Source of the DNA: Bacteroidota bacterium
GTDB lineage: Bacteria; Bacteroidota; Bacteroidia; Bacteroidales; UBA10428
Length of the DNA stretch: 64,000 bases
Direction of reading: 5' to 3'
Assembly: GCA_023442525.1 (NCBI GenBank)
Contig: JAEZZA010000004.1
Span: 62,001-126,000, forward strand
How positions within the stretch are numbered: the first letter of the stretch is position 1; the number at the start of each line of letters is the position of its first letter. Positions 36,901-47,007 of the stretch are shown here, piece after piece. The notes under the pieces are model-generated. The model was given only the letters and a program-made list of their open reading frames with translations. It was not told where the DNA came from and ran no database searches. The translations under genes and the position numbers were made by a program.

Positions 36901-37458
36901 GAGAACGGAAGATTTATACGTACCGGATCGCCCGATGGTATTATCGACGATGCGGATACAAAATTATTAGGTACCAGTAGTCCCGGATATATTGCCGGTT
37001 TATCCAACCATTTCAGCTATAAGGCTTTTGATCTGAATATAGAAATGAACGGGATGTTCGACCGTCAGATGATGGATCCGACTAACATGGCTTATGGAGT
37101 CTCTGCCGATGGTATAGCACAGTATGGGTATAACGGTCTGAGAAAAGTCAGAAACAGGTGGACCCCGGATAATCCATCCACAACCCAGCCCAGTTCATTT
37201 TACGGTTGGTCGAGATACGGATATGGCGATTGGTTTTATGAAGATGCATGGTTCATCCGGCTTCAGAATATTACGCTGGGATACACGCTTCCTTCCAAAG
37301 CTACAGGAAGAGTTGTTTCCAGCCTGCGTATTTATTTCGATATGAACAACCTGTACGTGTTCACACCATATAAAGGTCTGGATCCGGAAACTGATTCCTA
37401 TACTGCAGCCTATCCGAATGCAAGGACCTATACCCTCGGACTCAATATAAATTTCTAA
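33970..37458 (+). pseudogene. susC: SusC/RagA-type TonB-dependent transporter interrupted by one in-frame stop
   Basis: A 1162-position outer-membrane transporter frame with a signal peptide, an STN signalling domain (about residues 45-115), a CarboxypepD_reg-like domain (about 137-215), a plug (about 222-350; EVVIIAYGTAKKRDLTGS, MYGARAAHGIVLIT) and a beta-barrel. Codon 877 (36598-36600) is TAA. The same frame continues at once as S-K-G-F-E-A-T-I-N-V and runs to 37458, ending in the barrel signal YTLGLNINF. One base change (for example CAA to TAA) explains it. As read, only 876 residues without the last quarter of the barrel would be made. It may be an assembly error or a real inactivation. 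Confidence 0.85.
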
Positions 37459-37469
37459 AAATTCCGGTT

Positions 37470-39011
37470 ATGAAGAATATAAAATCTTTATCCAAATATA
37501 TCAGTGCACTATTGATGATGATATTGATGTTTAGTTGCACTAAGCTGGACCCGTTGGATTATTCAGAAATAAATCCTTCAATATTCCCTAAATCCGAAGC
37601 CGATCTTAAGGCGTTGGTTTTATCCTGTTACTATCCGCTCAGGGGAAACTGGTGGGATGGTATCAATTCCGATTCGGAAAGAGGCCAGATGTTTGTAAAT
37701 GATGCCTGTACGGAAATATTAATGGGAAAATTCGGAGCACAGAAGTTGTGTTCGGAACTTTCATTCAACGAAACAAATGCCGATGTCACCTATTTTTATT
37801 ATTATCCTTATGAGCCGTATGGATTCCATGGAAAAATAAGTCGTTGTACTCTGGTGATAGATGCTATTGAAAACAGCAATCTGAGCCAGGAACTGAAGAA
37901 CAAGTATATAGCCGAAGTCCGTTGTGCCAGGGCATATCTTTCTTATATACTTTTCGACATGTATGGACCATTGGTTATTGCCCCCATTGAAGTACTGAAG
38001 AACCCGTTAAAAGAGGTTCCGCTTCCACGACTTACCAATGAGGAAATGGTCCAGTTTATTAAAGACGATCTGCTGTTTGCGAGTGAATATCTTCCTTACC
38101 CCAAATCTGCTGAATATGGAAAATTCAGTAAAGGTCTCGCAAAAACTCTCCTTATCCGGCTTTACCTACATGAAACTGTGAACGATATTAATTATTATAA
38201 TGAAGTTGAAACACTGGCTCGTGAATTAATGGGACCTGAGTACGGGTATGCTCTGGTTGACAATTATCCGTCACTCTTTGAACCTGAAGGCATGGATAAG
38301 AAAAATCCCGAGTATATATTCGTAATTCCTTCCTCACAGGCAGGCCCTAATACATCACAATGGCTTATGATGGCAATGCCACCCGATTCTGATTCGCCTG
38401 TAAAAGGGTGGGGCACGGTTCAGAGTTCCTGGTGGTTCTATGATTCATTTGAACCGAATGATACCCGGAAAACCTATCTGATCACCGAATATGTAAGTTC
38501 GGATGACAACCAGCTGGTGAATAGGTCCAATCCACGTGCCACCATGGATCTTGGCCCGATTCCACAGAAATACAAGATGGATCCGACTGTTCCGGGTAAT
38601 GGCGGTTTTAGTCAGTACGATATTGTGGAATACCGTTATCCTGAAGTGTTGTTGTCTTTGGCTGAAGCTATTGTTATGAAGCCTTCCGGCTCAGTAACGG
38701 CCGAAGCCCAGGAATTAATGAATCGGGTACGGAGAAGAGCCGGCCTCGAAAATAAGGAATTATCCGACTTTCCTACCAAAGAGTCATTTATCGATCAGCT
38801 GCTCACCGAGCGCAGCCATGAATTCTGGTGCGAGAACGGACAATACAGGGCTGATCTGATCCGCTTTGATAAGCTGTACGATCGGGTATTGTTGCTTAAT
38901 AACGGAATCGCTCCGTATGCTTCAAAGTATAAGTACCTGTATCCACTTCCGCTTTCAGTGATCGTGGATGGAAAAGGCGAGGTAAAACAAAATCCGGGTT
39001 ATGCCCAATAA
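37470..39011 (+). CDS. susD: SusD/RagB-family starch-binding-like lipoprotein
   Basis: 513-residue outer-membrane lipoprotein. The lipobox is in ILMFSCTKLDP (Cys about residue 23). The N-terminal alpha-helical TPR-like region includes GFHGKISRCTLVIDAIENS, and the C-terminal RagB/SusD block has RYPEVLLSLAEAIV, NRVRRRAGLE and LTERSHEFWCENGQYRADLIRF. It caps the SusC barrel and captures glycan at the cell surface. It starts 11 bp after the end of the susC frame and looks intact even though susC does not. Confidence 0.93.
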   Translation: MKNIKSLSKYISALLMMILMFSCTKLDPLDYSEINPSIFPKSEADLKALVLSCYYPLRGNWWDGINSDSERGQMFVNDACTEILMGKFGAQKLCSELSFNETNADVTYFYYYPYEPYGFHGKISRCTLVIDAIENSNLSQELKNKYIAEVRCARAYLSYILFDMYGPLVIAPIEVLKNPLKEVPLPRLTNEEMVQFIKDDLLFASEYLPYPKSAEYGKFSKGLAKTLLIRLYLHETVNDINYYNEVETLARELMGPEYGYALVDNYPSLFEPEGMDKKNPEYIFVIPSSQAGPNTSQWLMMAMPPDSDSPVKGWGTVQSSWWFYDSFEPNDTRKTYLITEYVSSDDNQLVNRSNPRATMDLGPIPQKYKMDPTVPGNGGFSQYDIVEYRYPEVLLSLAEAIVMKPSGSVTAEAQELMNRVRRRAGLENKELSDFPTKESFIDQLLTERSHEFWCENGQYRADLIRFDKLYDRVLLLNNGIAPYASKYKYLYPLPLSVIVDGKGEVKQNPGYAQ

Positions 39012-39021
39012 TCTAAGTAAT

Positions 39022-40440
39022 ATGAGAACATTTCTGAATATTTGTTTATTGCTTTCAGCATTATTTATCACTGTTTCGTGTTCCAAAAAGTCCACTGATG
39101 AGCCTGTAGAACTCGAAGTCGTGAACTATTCTCCCGATCAGACTGTATTTCCTAATCCTGAGAGGGGATTCTACAAATATACCGAGTGTCAGACAGGTAC
39201 CGGGACTGGTTTACTGAATGTAAATACATTAAGGTCGTACCGCGACAACAGCATAACCCTGATTTACAGGATTTATTACCTGAAGAATTTCAGAGATAAA
39301 CCCATAAGTCAAAGCGTACTTGATGATATGGACAGCGATTTTCAAGTTATGAGAAATGCCGGAATCAAGTGCATTTTAAGGTTTGCATACTCGCAACAGG
39401 AAAATGAAGACGATGCTCCTCTTTCAACAATAACTATGCACCTCGATCAGCTTAAGCCGTTGTTTGAAAGGAATGCTGATGTAATTGCAGTGCTGCAGGC
39501 AGGATTTATAGGTGCCTGGGGCGAAGGTTATTATTCATCCAACGGACTGAATTCATCAGGAGCCCGCTTTCAGGTTTATACTAAACTTCTTGAAACCTTA
39601 CCCGCCAAACGTATGATTGCGGTGAGAACTCCGGTATACAAGCAGGAGTTTTTACAGAGGACTACCAACATCAGTCAGACCGAAGCCTACAACATGGAGA
39701 AGGTTTCCAGGGTAGGATTTCATAACGACTGCTTTTTGGCGAGCACTACTGACTATGGAACCTATCAGAATGTAGAGGTTGAAAAAGCCTATCTGAGCAA
39801 GGAATGCATGTATGTGCCCATGGGTGGGGAAACCTGTCCTCCCGAAGGAGTAAATCCTGCAGACGGGGCAAAAGCTCAGAATGAAATGCGTTATCTCAGA
39901 TGGACATATCTGAACCAGGATTATTATCATGGCGTAAATGACCAGTGGATACCTGACGGCTCTATGGAAAATATCAGGCGCGAACTCGGATACCGGTTTC
40001 AGCTAGTGTCAGGTGAATACTCTGCTAAAGTCAGGCCCGGCGGAACATTTTCTGCCCGGATAATCCTGAAGAACCTCGGTTATGCTTCATTATTCAATCC
40101 AAGACTGGTTGAACTGGTGTTGAAGAATACCGAATCGGGCGAAGTATATAAGGTTAATACTGGCATAGATCCCAGATTCTGGAGGCCAAATACGGAAAAT
40201 GAAATTGATACTGTTGTTGGCATTCCTCAGGATATCCCCGAAGGAGAATACGGACTTTACCTGAATTTGCCCGATCCGGAGGAAACTTTATATGATAATC
40301 CTGATTTTTCCATCCGGCTGGCCAATACCGACACATGGGAAGAAATAACAGGCTATAACAAACTCCATATAAGTATTGATATTAATTCCGATAATCCCGG
40401 AGCGAATTATTCAGGAGATCTTTTCTTTTCAAAAAAATAG
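39022..40440 (+). CDS. DUF4874/DUF4832 lipoprotein of a polysaccharide utilisation locus
   Basis: 472-residue lipoprotein. ATG at 39022 (MRTFLNICLLLSALFITVSC) gives a proper signal with lipobox Cys; the upstream ATG at 39001 overlaps susD and is less likely. The N-terminal part (about 35-205) fits DUF4874, a TIM-barrel-like region (NPERGFYKYTECQTG; VLQAGFIGAWGEGYYSSNG), and the C-terminal part (about 210-430) fits DUF4832. Such proteins occur with SusC/D pairs and resemble glycoside hydrolases, but activity is not established. It is probably surface exposed. Confidence 0.78.
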   Translation: MRTFLNICLLLSALFITVSCSKKSTDEPVELEVVNYSPDQTVFPNPERGFYKYTECQTGTGTGLLNVNTLRSYRDNSITLIYRIYYLKNFRDKPISQSVLDDMDSDFQVMRNAGIKCILRFAYSQQENEDDAPLSTITMHLDQLKPLFERNADVIAVLQAGFIGAWGEGYYSSNGLNSSGARFQVYTKLLETLPAKRMIAVRTPVYKQEFLQRTTNISQTEAYNMEKVSRVGFHNDCFLASTTDYGTYQNVEVEKAYLSKECMYVPMGGETCPPEGVNPADGAKAQNEMRYLRWTYLNQDYYHGVNDQWIPDGSMENIRRELGYRFQLVSGEYSAKVRPGGTFSARIILKNLGYASLFNPRLVELVLKNTESGEVYKVNTGIDPRFWRPNTENEIDTVVGIPQDIPEGEYGLYLNLPDPEETLYDNPDFSIRLANTDTWEEITGYNKLHISIDINSDNPGANYSGDLFFSKK

Positions 40441-40479
40441 AATCAACTTCAATTTTAATAACCATTTATTATTAAACCT

Positions 40480-42255
40480 ATGAGAAAAATTAAGTATCCG
40501 TTCATAATGATGTTAATCATTATGGTTGCTGTTTTCACCGCGTGTGAAAAAGATGATCCCGCTGATCCTTCTGCCGGCAAAGCGCAGATAGATAATCTTG
40601 CAATTACTCCGGCCTCAGGACTGGAATACGGTGACATTGTTAAACTAACAGGCAGTTTTTCTGACCAGACAGGCTTGAAATCATTTACGGTTAAAATGAG
40701 CACCGCTGCCGGTACTATTTATGAAGAAACCAGCATGCTTACCGGTAAAACATTTTCACTGGACAAAAACCTGACAATCCCGCTTCCGAAAAATGCTGAG
40801 GCAGGAGATATGACAATTAGTGTTACAGTTAAAAACAATGGAAATCAGCTCACCACAGAAGATCTTGTCATAACCAATCTGGGTTTACCAACTGTTAATA
40901 ATATGTATTTGATTATTAACAACAAGGTTTACCCGATGACTAAAAATGGCAATGTCTTTGAAGTTGAGGATTTTATCCCGGCCGGAGCCACTGGTAAATT
41001 ATATACAAATCAGGACAAAACCGGACTTGCATGGGGACTTGTTGGCCAGGAAATTGTCGCCATGGGAAATGGTGACATAGTTTTTGGTAAAGAGGAAGAG
41101 GCATTTTTTAAGATATCCTTTAATCCGGTAAGCTTTGATTTATCACTTGGGGACGCAATGGAATGGGATCCTATCAGTGAAGGACTATATATTCTGGGCA
41201 ATATTTCCGGGCATTGGGCCGATGGAAATATCTCCACTGAAAAATCCAAGATGCTTATGAGCGGTTTCAGTCTTGGCGATCGCAAAATGTGGACATGGAC
41301 TCCTCCAAACACAGGATCGGGTGATCCTGCAGATGATATGTGGGGCAATATTGTAGCAGGTGTTTTCAGGTTTAAAGTTCCTGGTGCTGAGGAATATATC
41401 CTGCTTTCTGAAGGACAGATTACCGAAGGAACAACCAATGATGAAGCATCGAGCTTTGTTGTCACTGCCGGAGGTCCATTCACAATTAAAGTATACAGCG
41501 ACGGAACCTCTGTAACAAGTGTTACCGTTGAAGACGATTCAAGAAAGCTGGAATATACCAACGACGGAATTTTTATTAACGGTGCAAAGGCTGGTCCATC
41601 CATTACATTTGCAAATCAAACACTCACACTGGTTGAGGGAAATTATTTTCTGTATGAAGGAACAATGAGACTCACCAAAGACCAGTTGGTAAGTGCCCAG
41701 GGTATCGATCTGAAAACAGCATATTGCGATCCTGATGTATTTACCGGAGCAGGAAATGCCAATTGGACTGTAATACGGGAATCAGGTGATTACCTGGTAC
41801 GGATTGACCCATTCCTTGGATTCATATATGTAAGAAATGAGGCAGGCTATCCCGATGTGCTATATCTTGACGGCTGGTGCTGGGGTAAATCAGATGTTGA
41901 CGCTCACGTCTGGGATCCCAATACAAGAATGACCTTATACCGTGTGGGTACAAGTAATGTGTATGAAGGTACAATGTATATTTTACCATGGGGTGGTGAT
42001 GTGGCCATCTTTGCAGCCCCCGTTAGTGATCCCGACTATTCCAAAAAAGAGATCTTCTCAAAATACTTTGATGGTGTAACCATGGCAGGACATGGTTTCT
42101 TACTGCCTGTTCCTGACCCTGCAGCATATTATAAAGTATCAGTCGATCTCAAGGATGGATTTACATTTGATACGGAAACTATGGACGAGGATACAAATTA
42201 TCTGGTGGTTCCGACAAATGGTAAGAAGTTCACAGTTACTTTCACTGCTTTGTAA
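40480..42255 (+). CDS. Surface glycan-binding-like lipoprotein (SusE/SusF position)
   Basis: 591-residue lipoprotein with signal MMLIIMVAVFTACEKDD (Cys about residue 22). An Ig-like domain near residues 35-130 is followed by a series of beta-rich segments. Repeated phrases such as LYILGNISGHWADGN, VLYLDGWCWGKSD and YEGTMYILPWGGDVAIFA recall the carbohydrate-binding modules of SusE/SusF-type and DUF5016/DUF5125-type proteins. It has no catalytic motif. Its place right after SusD and the DUF4832 protein supports a glycan-binding role at the cell surface. Confidence 0.72.
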   Translation: MRKIKYPFIMMLIIMVAVFTACEKDDPADPSAGKAQIDNLAITPASGLEYGDIVKLTGSFSDQTGLKSFTVKMSTAAGTIYEETSMLTGKTFSLDKNLTIPLPKNAEAGDMTISVTVKNNGNQLTTEDLVITNLGLPTVNNMYLIINNKVYPMTKNGNVFEVEDFIPAGATGKLYTNQDKTGLAWGLVGQEIVAMGNGDIVFGKEEEAFFKISFNPVSFDLSLGDAMEWDPISEGLYILGNISGHWADGNISTEKSKMLMSGFSLGDRKMWTWTPPNTGSGDPADDMWGNIVAGVFRFKVPGAEEYILLSEGQITEGTTNDEASSFVVTAGGPFTIKVYSDGTSVTSVTVEDDSRKLEYTNDGIFINGAKAGPSITFANQTLTLVEGNYFLYEGTMRLTKDQLVSAQGIDLKTAYCDPDVFTGAGNANWTVIRESGDYLVRIDPFLGFIYVRNEAGYPDVLYLDGWCWGKSDVDAHVWDPNTRMTLYRVGTSNVYEGTMYILPWGGDVAIFAAPVSDPDYSKKEIFSKYFDGVTMAGHGFLLPVPDPAAYYKVSVDLKDGFTFDTETMDEDTNYLVVPTNGKKFTVTFTAL

Positions 42256-42269
42256 ACAAATTAATCCCC

Positions 42270-43862
42270 ATGAAAAAGGCATTTTTTATCTTTCTTGTAA
42301 TCATAAGCTGTTGTGGTATCTATTCACAACCTGTAAAAACCATTACCATTCTTCAGGATGAAAAATGGTTTGGCGCTGCTGTTAACGAGGGAGATAAAAT
42401 GCCTTTTAAAGAGGGTTATTCTTTAAACCTTAACGGAGATGCAAAAGGTAACCAGGCAACATCACTTCTGGTCTCAACCCATGGAAGATATATCTGGAGT
42501 AACATGCCTTTTGCATTTTCCTTTAGTAAAAATCATATTATTATTTCTGAATTTACTGACAGTATAGTTGTAAATGAAGCAGGAAACAGTTTAAAAGACG
42601 CTTATAAATCTGCGTCAGCCAGGTTTTTTCCACCTTCCGGAAAACTGCCGGACATGATGCTTTTTGAAAAGCCACAGTATAATACATGGATCGAACTTAC
42701 CTACAATCAGAATCAGAAAGATATTTTGAAATATGCCCACGACATTATCGACAACGGATTTCCTCCCGGTGTGCTAATGATTGACGACAACTGGTCTCCA
42801 TCCTACGGCACATTCAAATTCCGTGACAGGTTTCCTGATCCCAAAGCCATGATCAGTGAATTACATTCACTTGGATTTAAGGTTATGATCTGGGTATGCC
42901 CATTTATAAGTCCTGATTCCGAAGCTTCACGGTACCTGTTGAGTAAAAAGCTTGTGTTAATGGATAATGACGGAAACGACCGGATGAAATGGTCTGATTC
43001 AGTAAATCCTAAAATTATTCGCTGGTGGAACGGCTACAGTTTTGTGCTCGATTTTTCAAATCCCGAAGCAGTTGAATGGTACAAAGCGCAATTGAATGAA
43101 ATGGTTTTGGAATACGGCATTGATGGATTCAAATTCGACGCAGGTGATCCTGAATATTATCCCGTCGAATCACTTTCGTATAAAGAAATTTCTGCGAATG
43201 AACATACCCGTCTTTGGGGATTATTTGGCCTGGATTATCCGTTAAATGAATATCGCGCCATGTGGCAGATGGGTAATGAACCGCTGGTTGAACGACTGAG
43301 AGATAAATTTCATACCTGGGAGGATCTGAATAAACTAATTCCTCATATTACAGCGGCAGGAATAATGGGATATACATTTTCATGTCCGGATATGATTGGT
43401 GGCGGCGATTTTTCATCTTTTACAGCTGGAGCCGATCTGGATCAGGAACTCATTGTTCGTTCGGCACAATGTCATGCGTTGATGCCCATGATGCAGTTCT
43501 CTGTGGCGCCCTGGAGAGTTCTCGATGAGAAACAACTGGAAGCCGTGAAAAAGGCTTTACAGATCCGGTATAAATTCACTAATGAAATAATCAGACTGGC
43601 AGAGGTTAGTGCTGAAACCGGTGAGCCGATTGTCAGAACCCTGGAATATGAATTTCCCAATGAGGGTTTTGTCAATTGTCAGGATCAGTTCATGCTTGGA
43701 TCGAATATCATGGTCGCACCCATGTTGCAAAAAGGCACTTCAAGAATGGTAGTTTTTCCGAAAGGAAAATGGAAAGACAAGAATAATGTTGTTATAAAAG
43801 GACCAGCCCGAAAACAGTTTGATATTCCACTCGACGAAATTCTCTGGTTCACGCTCCAATAA
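42270..43862 (+). CDS. GH31-family glycosidase, MYORG-like branch
   Basis: 530-residue secreted enzyme (signal MKKAFFIFLVIISCCGIYSQ). The GH31 barrel has the likely nucleophile Asp290 in GFKFDAGDPEYYP and the likely acid/base Asp374 in FSCPDMIGGGDF. The barrel opening VLMIDDNWSPSYGTFKF is also typical. The F-K-F-D-A-G form and short length resemble the MYORG / Pedobacter alpha-galactosidase branch more than classic alpha-glucosidases. It should trim alpha-linked sugars from glycan imported by this locus. The true specificity (alpha-galactosidase, alpha-glucosidase or alpha-xylosidase) is not fixed. Confidence 0.85.
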   Translation: MKKAFFIFLVIISCCGIYSQPVKTITILQDEKWFGAAVNEGDKMPFKEGYSLNLNGDAKGNQATSLLVSTHGRYIWSNMPFAFSFSKNHIIISEFTDSIVVNEAGNSLKDAYKSASARFFPPSGKLPDMMLFEKPQYNTWIELTYNQNQKDILKYAHDIIDNGFPPGVLMIDDNWSPSYGTFKFRDRFPDPKAMISELHSLGFKVMIWVCPFISPDSEASRYLLSKKLVLMDNDGNDRMKWSDSVNPKIIRWWNGYSFVLDFSNPEAVEWYKAQLNEMVLEYGIDGFKFDAGDPEYYPVESLSYKEISANEHTRLWGLFGLDYPLNEYRAMWQMGNEPLVERLRDKFHTWEDLNKLIPHITAAGIMGYTFSCPDMIGGGDFSSFTAGADLDQELIVRSAQCHALMPMMQFSVAPWRVLDEKQLEAVKKALQIRYKFTNEIIRLAEVSAETGEPIVRTLEYEFPNEGFVNCQDQFMLGSNIMVAPMLQKGTSRMVVFPKGKWKDKNNVVIKGPARKQFDIPLDEILWFTLQ

Positions 43863-44158
43863 TCCGGAGATTCCGGTTCCTGGTCAGCAATTCCGCTTAA
43901 TCAGCATTAAGGCCTAATAATTGGCTGATTCATTCAGTAATATTCTATTTGAAATTTAAAATATTTCAAATAGGTTATTTTCAGGGTTTTAGGAATTGAC
44001 AGTTAAACTTTATTTAACTTTAATTGTCTATTATAAAACCCATGTTAAATGACATTTGTCCCTTATACAAAAAATCAGTCTTTTGGATTAATTCGATATA
44101 GATACAGAACCACAATCAATTCCGTTCCCGGATTGTTTACCTTGTAATATCTGATTAG
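43863..44158 (+). terminator. Intergenic region with two hairpins ending the PUL operon
   Basis: 296 bp without a gene. First dyad: aatcagc (43899-43905) with gctgatt (43924-43930). Second, stronger: ctatttgaaat (43945-43955) with atttcaaatag (43963-43973), followed by gttatttt. The second is the better terminator for the susCD-GH31 operon. The A+T-rich stretch 43980-44158 must hold the promoter of the histidine kinase gene, but no clear TAnnTTTG box was assigned. Confidence 0.65.
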
Positions 44159-46390
44159 ATGAATAAGGTAGTGGATCTTACCTATGGTGAATACAGAACC
44201 CTGTTCGATTCAATGGATTCGGGATTCTGTATTATCGAGATGCGCATATTACCCGATAAGCCATTTGATTATCGATTTCTTGAAATCAACAAAGCTTTCG
44301 AAAAACTTACCGGGTTAAGTGATCTTAAAGGTAAGTGGGCAAGAAAGATTCGTCCTGCAATTGAAGAATACTGGTTTGAAGTATACAGAGATGTTGTTGT
44401 AAAACGGAAGCCATTACGGTTTGACCAGTTTATTCATGGCCCTCAGAACAGATGGTACGAAGTATACGCCTTCCCGGTAGGTGAACCTGTACAAAACCGG
44501 CTTGCGGTGGTATTCAATGATATCAGCGAAAGAAAGAAAGATTATTTTGATCTTCAGAAATCCAGGGAATTGTTTTCGGTAATATTCGAAAGAAGTCCTT
44601 ACGGCATATTGATCAGCTCATTGAAACAAGGTAATATTATAAGAGTTAATAACGCCTGGCTCAATATTTTTAAACTGAAGCCGGAAGATGTTATTGGTAA
44701 AAATACTATTGATTTAAATGTGTACGCAAACCGGTCGGATAGGGACCGCATGCTTGAACGCGTTAGAAAAGAAGGTCGCGTAAGCAATATGGAGCTGCCC
44801 ATGAGACAATCAACCGGTGAAAAAATCCAGGTGCTGATGTCCGTGGAGCAGATAAATTCCGATGGTGTTCAGGCACTGTTAACAACCATTCTGGATATAA
44901 CAGAGAACAAAAAGGCCGAGAAGGCGCTTCATGCAAGTGAACTACTTTTCAGGAATTTATTTGAGCGCCATACTTCTATCATGCTTGTTATTGATCAGGA
45001 ATCAGGTAATATAATCGATGCCAATAGTGCGGCAGCGTTATTCTATGGATATACCCGTAAAGAGTTGGCTAAAATGAACATTAGCCAGATCAACAAACTT
45101 CCCGAAGATGAATTAATTAAAGAAAGAAAAAGTGTTACATCCGACCGTAAACAGTATTTTCAATTTCCTCACCTCACTGCAAGTGGTCACATAAAATGGG
45201 TTGAAGTACATTCATCTCCGATCCGCTTTCACGGAAAAACCCTTCTTTTCTCAATCATCAACGACATAACAGTTCAGAAAAGAATTGCAAATGAATTGGT
45301 TAAAAGTGAATTGCGATTCAGAAACATTTTTGAGAATGCTGCAATGGGGATGGCTATAATAGGACAGGATGGGAAGTGGCTGCAGGTTAATAACCGGCTT
45401 TCCTTAATTACGGGCTATTCGCCTGAGGAATTGACCAAATTAACGTACCTCGATATTACTCATCCACTCGACAGGGAAATTGAGTCAATTGAAATGAATT
45501 CGGTTTGGGAGAGCCGGAATACTTTGTACAATGTCGAGAAAAGGTATATACGAAAAGACGGAAAGATAATCTGGATGAGAGTGACCGCCTCTCCTATGAT
45601 TGATCCCGAAGGAGAGATAGATTACCTGATAGCTGTTATCGAGGAAATAACCGAACAAAAGAAGATTCAGGAACAGATTGTCAGAGCAAACGAACAACTG
45701 AAGATGACGCACGATTTTATGGAAAGTGTTCTCCACATCGCCATGCATGATCTGCGATCACCAGTTGCCAATCTGCATTTATGTATCCAGTGTATTGAAA
45801 TGGAATCAACCGTCGAAGGAAAGGAGAAATATTTCAGTTTTTTCAAGGAGATCGTTAATAAACTTTTGATTACTTTAAATGACCTGACAGCAATTCTGGA
45901 ATTTATTAGTAACAAAAAAATCAGTTCCAAACTGATTAATATTCCGGAAACCATTGAATCGGTAATAAACGAGCAGTCTGGTATTTCCACGCAGGAAAAT
46001 AAAGTACATTATACGTGTGAAAAAAGTGAAATAAGATATGTCAAACCCTTTTTGGAAAGCCTGTTAAGGAACCTTGTAAGTAATTCGGTGAAATATAAAT
46101 GCGATGATCGCCCGCTCGATCTGAAAATTACTGTTAAGCCGGAAGGTGTTTATTTACTGGTTTGTGTTGAGGATAACGGGATCGGTATCGATCTTGAAAA
46201 ACATGGCAACTCTATATTCGGAGCTTTTGAACGCTTCACGGATAAAGCAGAAGGAACGGGGATAGGACTTTATCTTGTCAAGAGCATTGTTGAGCGTAAC
46301 GGCGGATATGTTAAAATTAAGAGCAAGCCTGATGAAGGGACCTCTATTTGTTGCTATTTGAGGGAATATGAAGAAACTTCAGAGAGTTAA
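44159..46390 (+). CDS. Soluble multi-PAS sensor histidine kinase
   Basis: 743-residue kinase without membrane segments. It has four PAS domains in series (about residues 8-125, 133-255, 262-380 and 385-505), each with the WxEV or W-M-R-V type strand. The dimerisation helix has the phospho-acceptor His530 in HIAMHDLRSPVANL. The ATPase domain has LLRNLVSNSVKYK (N box), VEDNGIGIDLEKHG (G1) and TGIGLYLVKSIVERNGG (G2). It senses an intracellular or diffusible cue. No response regulator gene is adjacent, so it is an orphan. It overlaps the convergent SDR remnant by 12 bp. Confidence 0.88.
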   Translation: MNKVVDLTYGEYRTLFDSMDSGFCIIEMRILPDKPFDYRFLEINKAFEKLTGLSDLKGKWARKIRPAIEEYWFEVYRDVVVKRKPLRFDQFIHGPQNRWYEVYAFPVGEPVQNRLAVVFNDISERKKDYFDLQKSRELFSVIFERSPYGILISSLKQGNIIRVNNAWLNIFKLKPEDVIGKNTIDLNVYANRSDRDRMLERVRKEGRVSNMELPMRQSTGEKIQVLMSVEQINSDGVQALLTTILDITENKKAEKALHASELLFRNLFERHTSIMLVIDQESGNIIDANSAAALFYGYTRKELAKMNISQINKLPEDELIKERKSVTSDRKQYFQFPHLTASGHIKWVEVHSSPIRFHGKTLLFSIINDITVQKRIANELVKSELRFRNIFENAAMGMAIIGQDGKWLQVNNRLSLITGYSPEELTKLTYLDITHPLDREIESIEMNSVWESRNTLYNVEKRYIRKDGKIIWMRVTASPMIDPEGEIDYLIAVIEEITEQKKIQEQIVRANEQLKMTHDFMESVLHIAMHDLRSPVANLHLCIQCIEMESTVEGKEKYFSFFKEIVNKLLITLNDLTAILEFISNKKISSKLINIPETIESVINEQSGISTQENKVHYTCEKSEIRYVKPFLESLLRNLVSNSVKYKCDDRPLDLKITVKPEGVYLLVCVEDNGIGIDLEKHGNSIFGAFERFTDKAEGTGIGLYLVKSIVERNGGYVKIKSKPDEGTSICCYLREYEETSES

Positions 46391-47005
46391 TCCACATATC
46401 TTATAGCATATTTCGAGGTAGTTTTCCTGAAAAGTAATGTTATCCGCGGCAGGAAGTGAAGGTCTTTGCTGTTTGTGAAAAAAGTACTTTCCGGAAACCA
46501 GCGCTTCGCTGTCATTGCTGACTGCGAGCCATGCCTGAGTTTCAGCCCCCTTATTGAGATTATCCGGGGCCCAGATTCCTCCCATTTTTGTCGGCACCCA
46601 ACCCGGGTTTACTGCATTGGCAAATACATCGGGCCATTTGCGCGAAACTGCCTTTGCAAGCATGACTATATGCAATTTGGTGTCGGCATAATAAAAATTT
46701 CCCGACTTATAATCCGAATAGTCTTTATAGGGATCGCCCTCGGTATGTAATCCTGAACTAAGATAGATCAGCCGGCGAGGCTTATTAATAAGACAAGTAA
46801 GAATATATGGCGCCAGACTGTTAACCATAAAAGTTTCGTTGTTGGATGCTTTGTATACGCCGGCATTATGAATAATGGCATCAAAAGCTCCCAGCCTGTT
46901 GATTTTTTCTGCCAGCAACAGGGTGTCGTTTAAATCGGAAAGATCTCCGGTAACCACAAATTCAGCTCCGGGCAATGTGGTGGTAATATGTTTTGCCCTA
47001 AGCAC
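46379..47005 (-). pseudogene. 5'-truncated SDR-family oxidoreductase
   Basis: 208-codon remnant of a short-chain dehydrogenase. It keeps FDAIIHNAGVYK, YLSSGLHTEGDP, the Tyr-x3-Lys pair in FYYADTKLH and NAVNPGWVPTKMGG. It lacks the first ~38 residues, including the TGxxxGxG nucleotide-binding loop. The readable frame begins just inside the end of the fic gene: upstream in frame there is a TAA within the fic stop region, and only GTG at 47003-47005 could serve as start. The homology breaks exactly where the fic gene ends, so a rearrangement or insertion probably replaced the 5' end. Confidence 0.7.
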
Positions 47006-47007
47006 TT

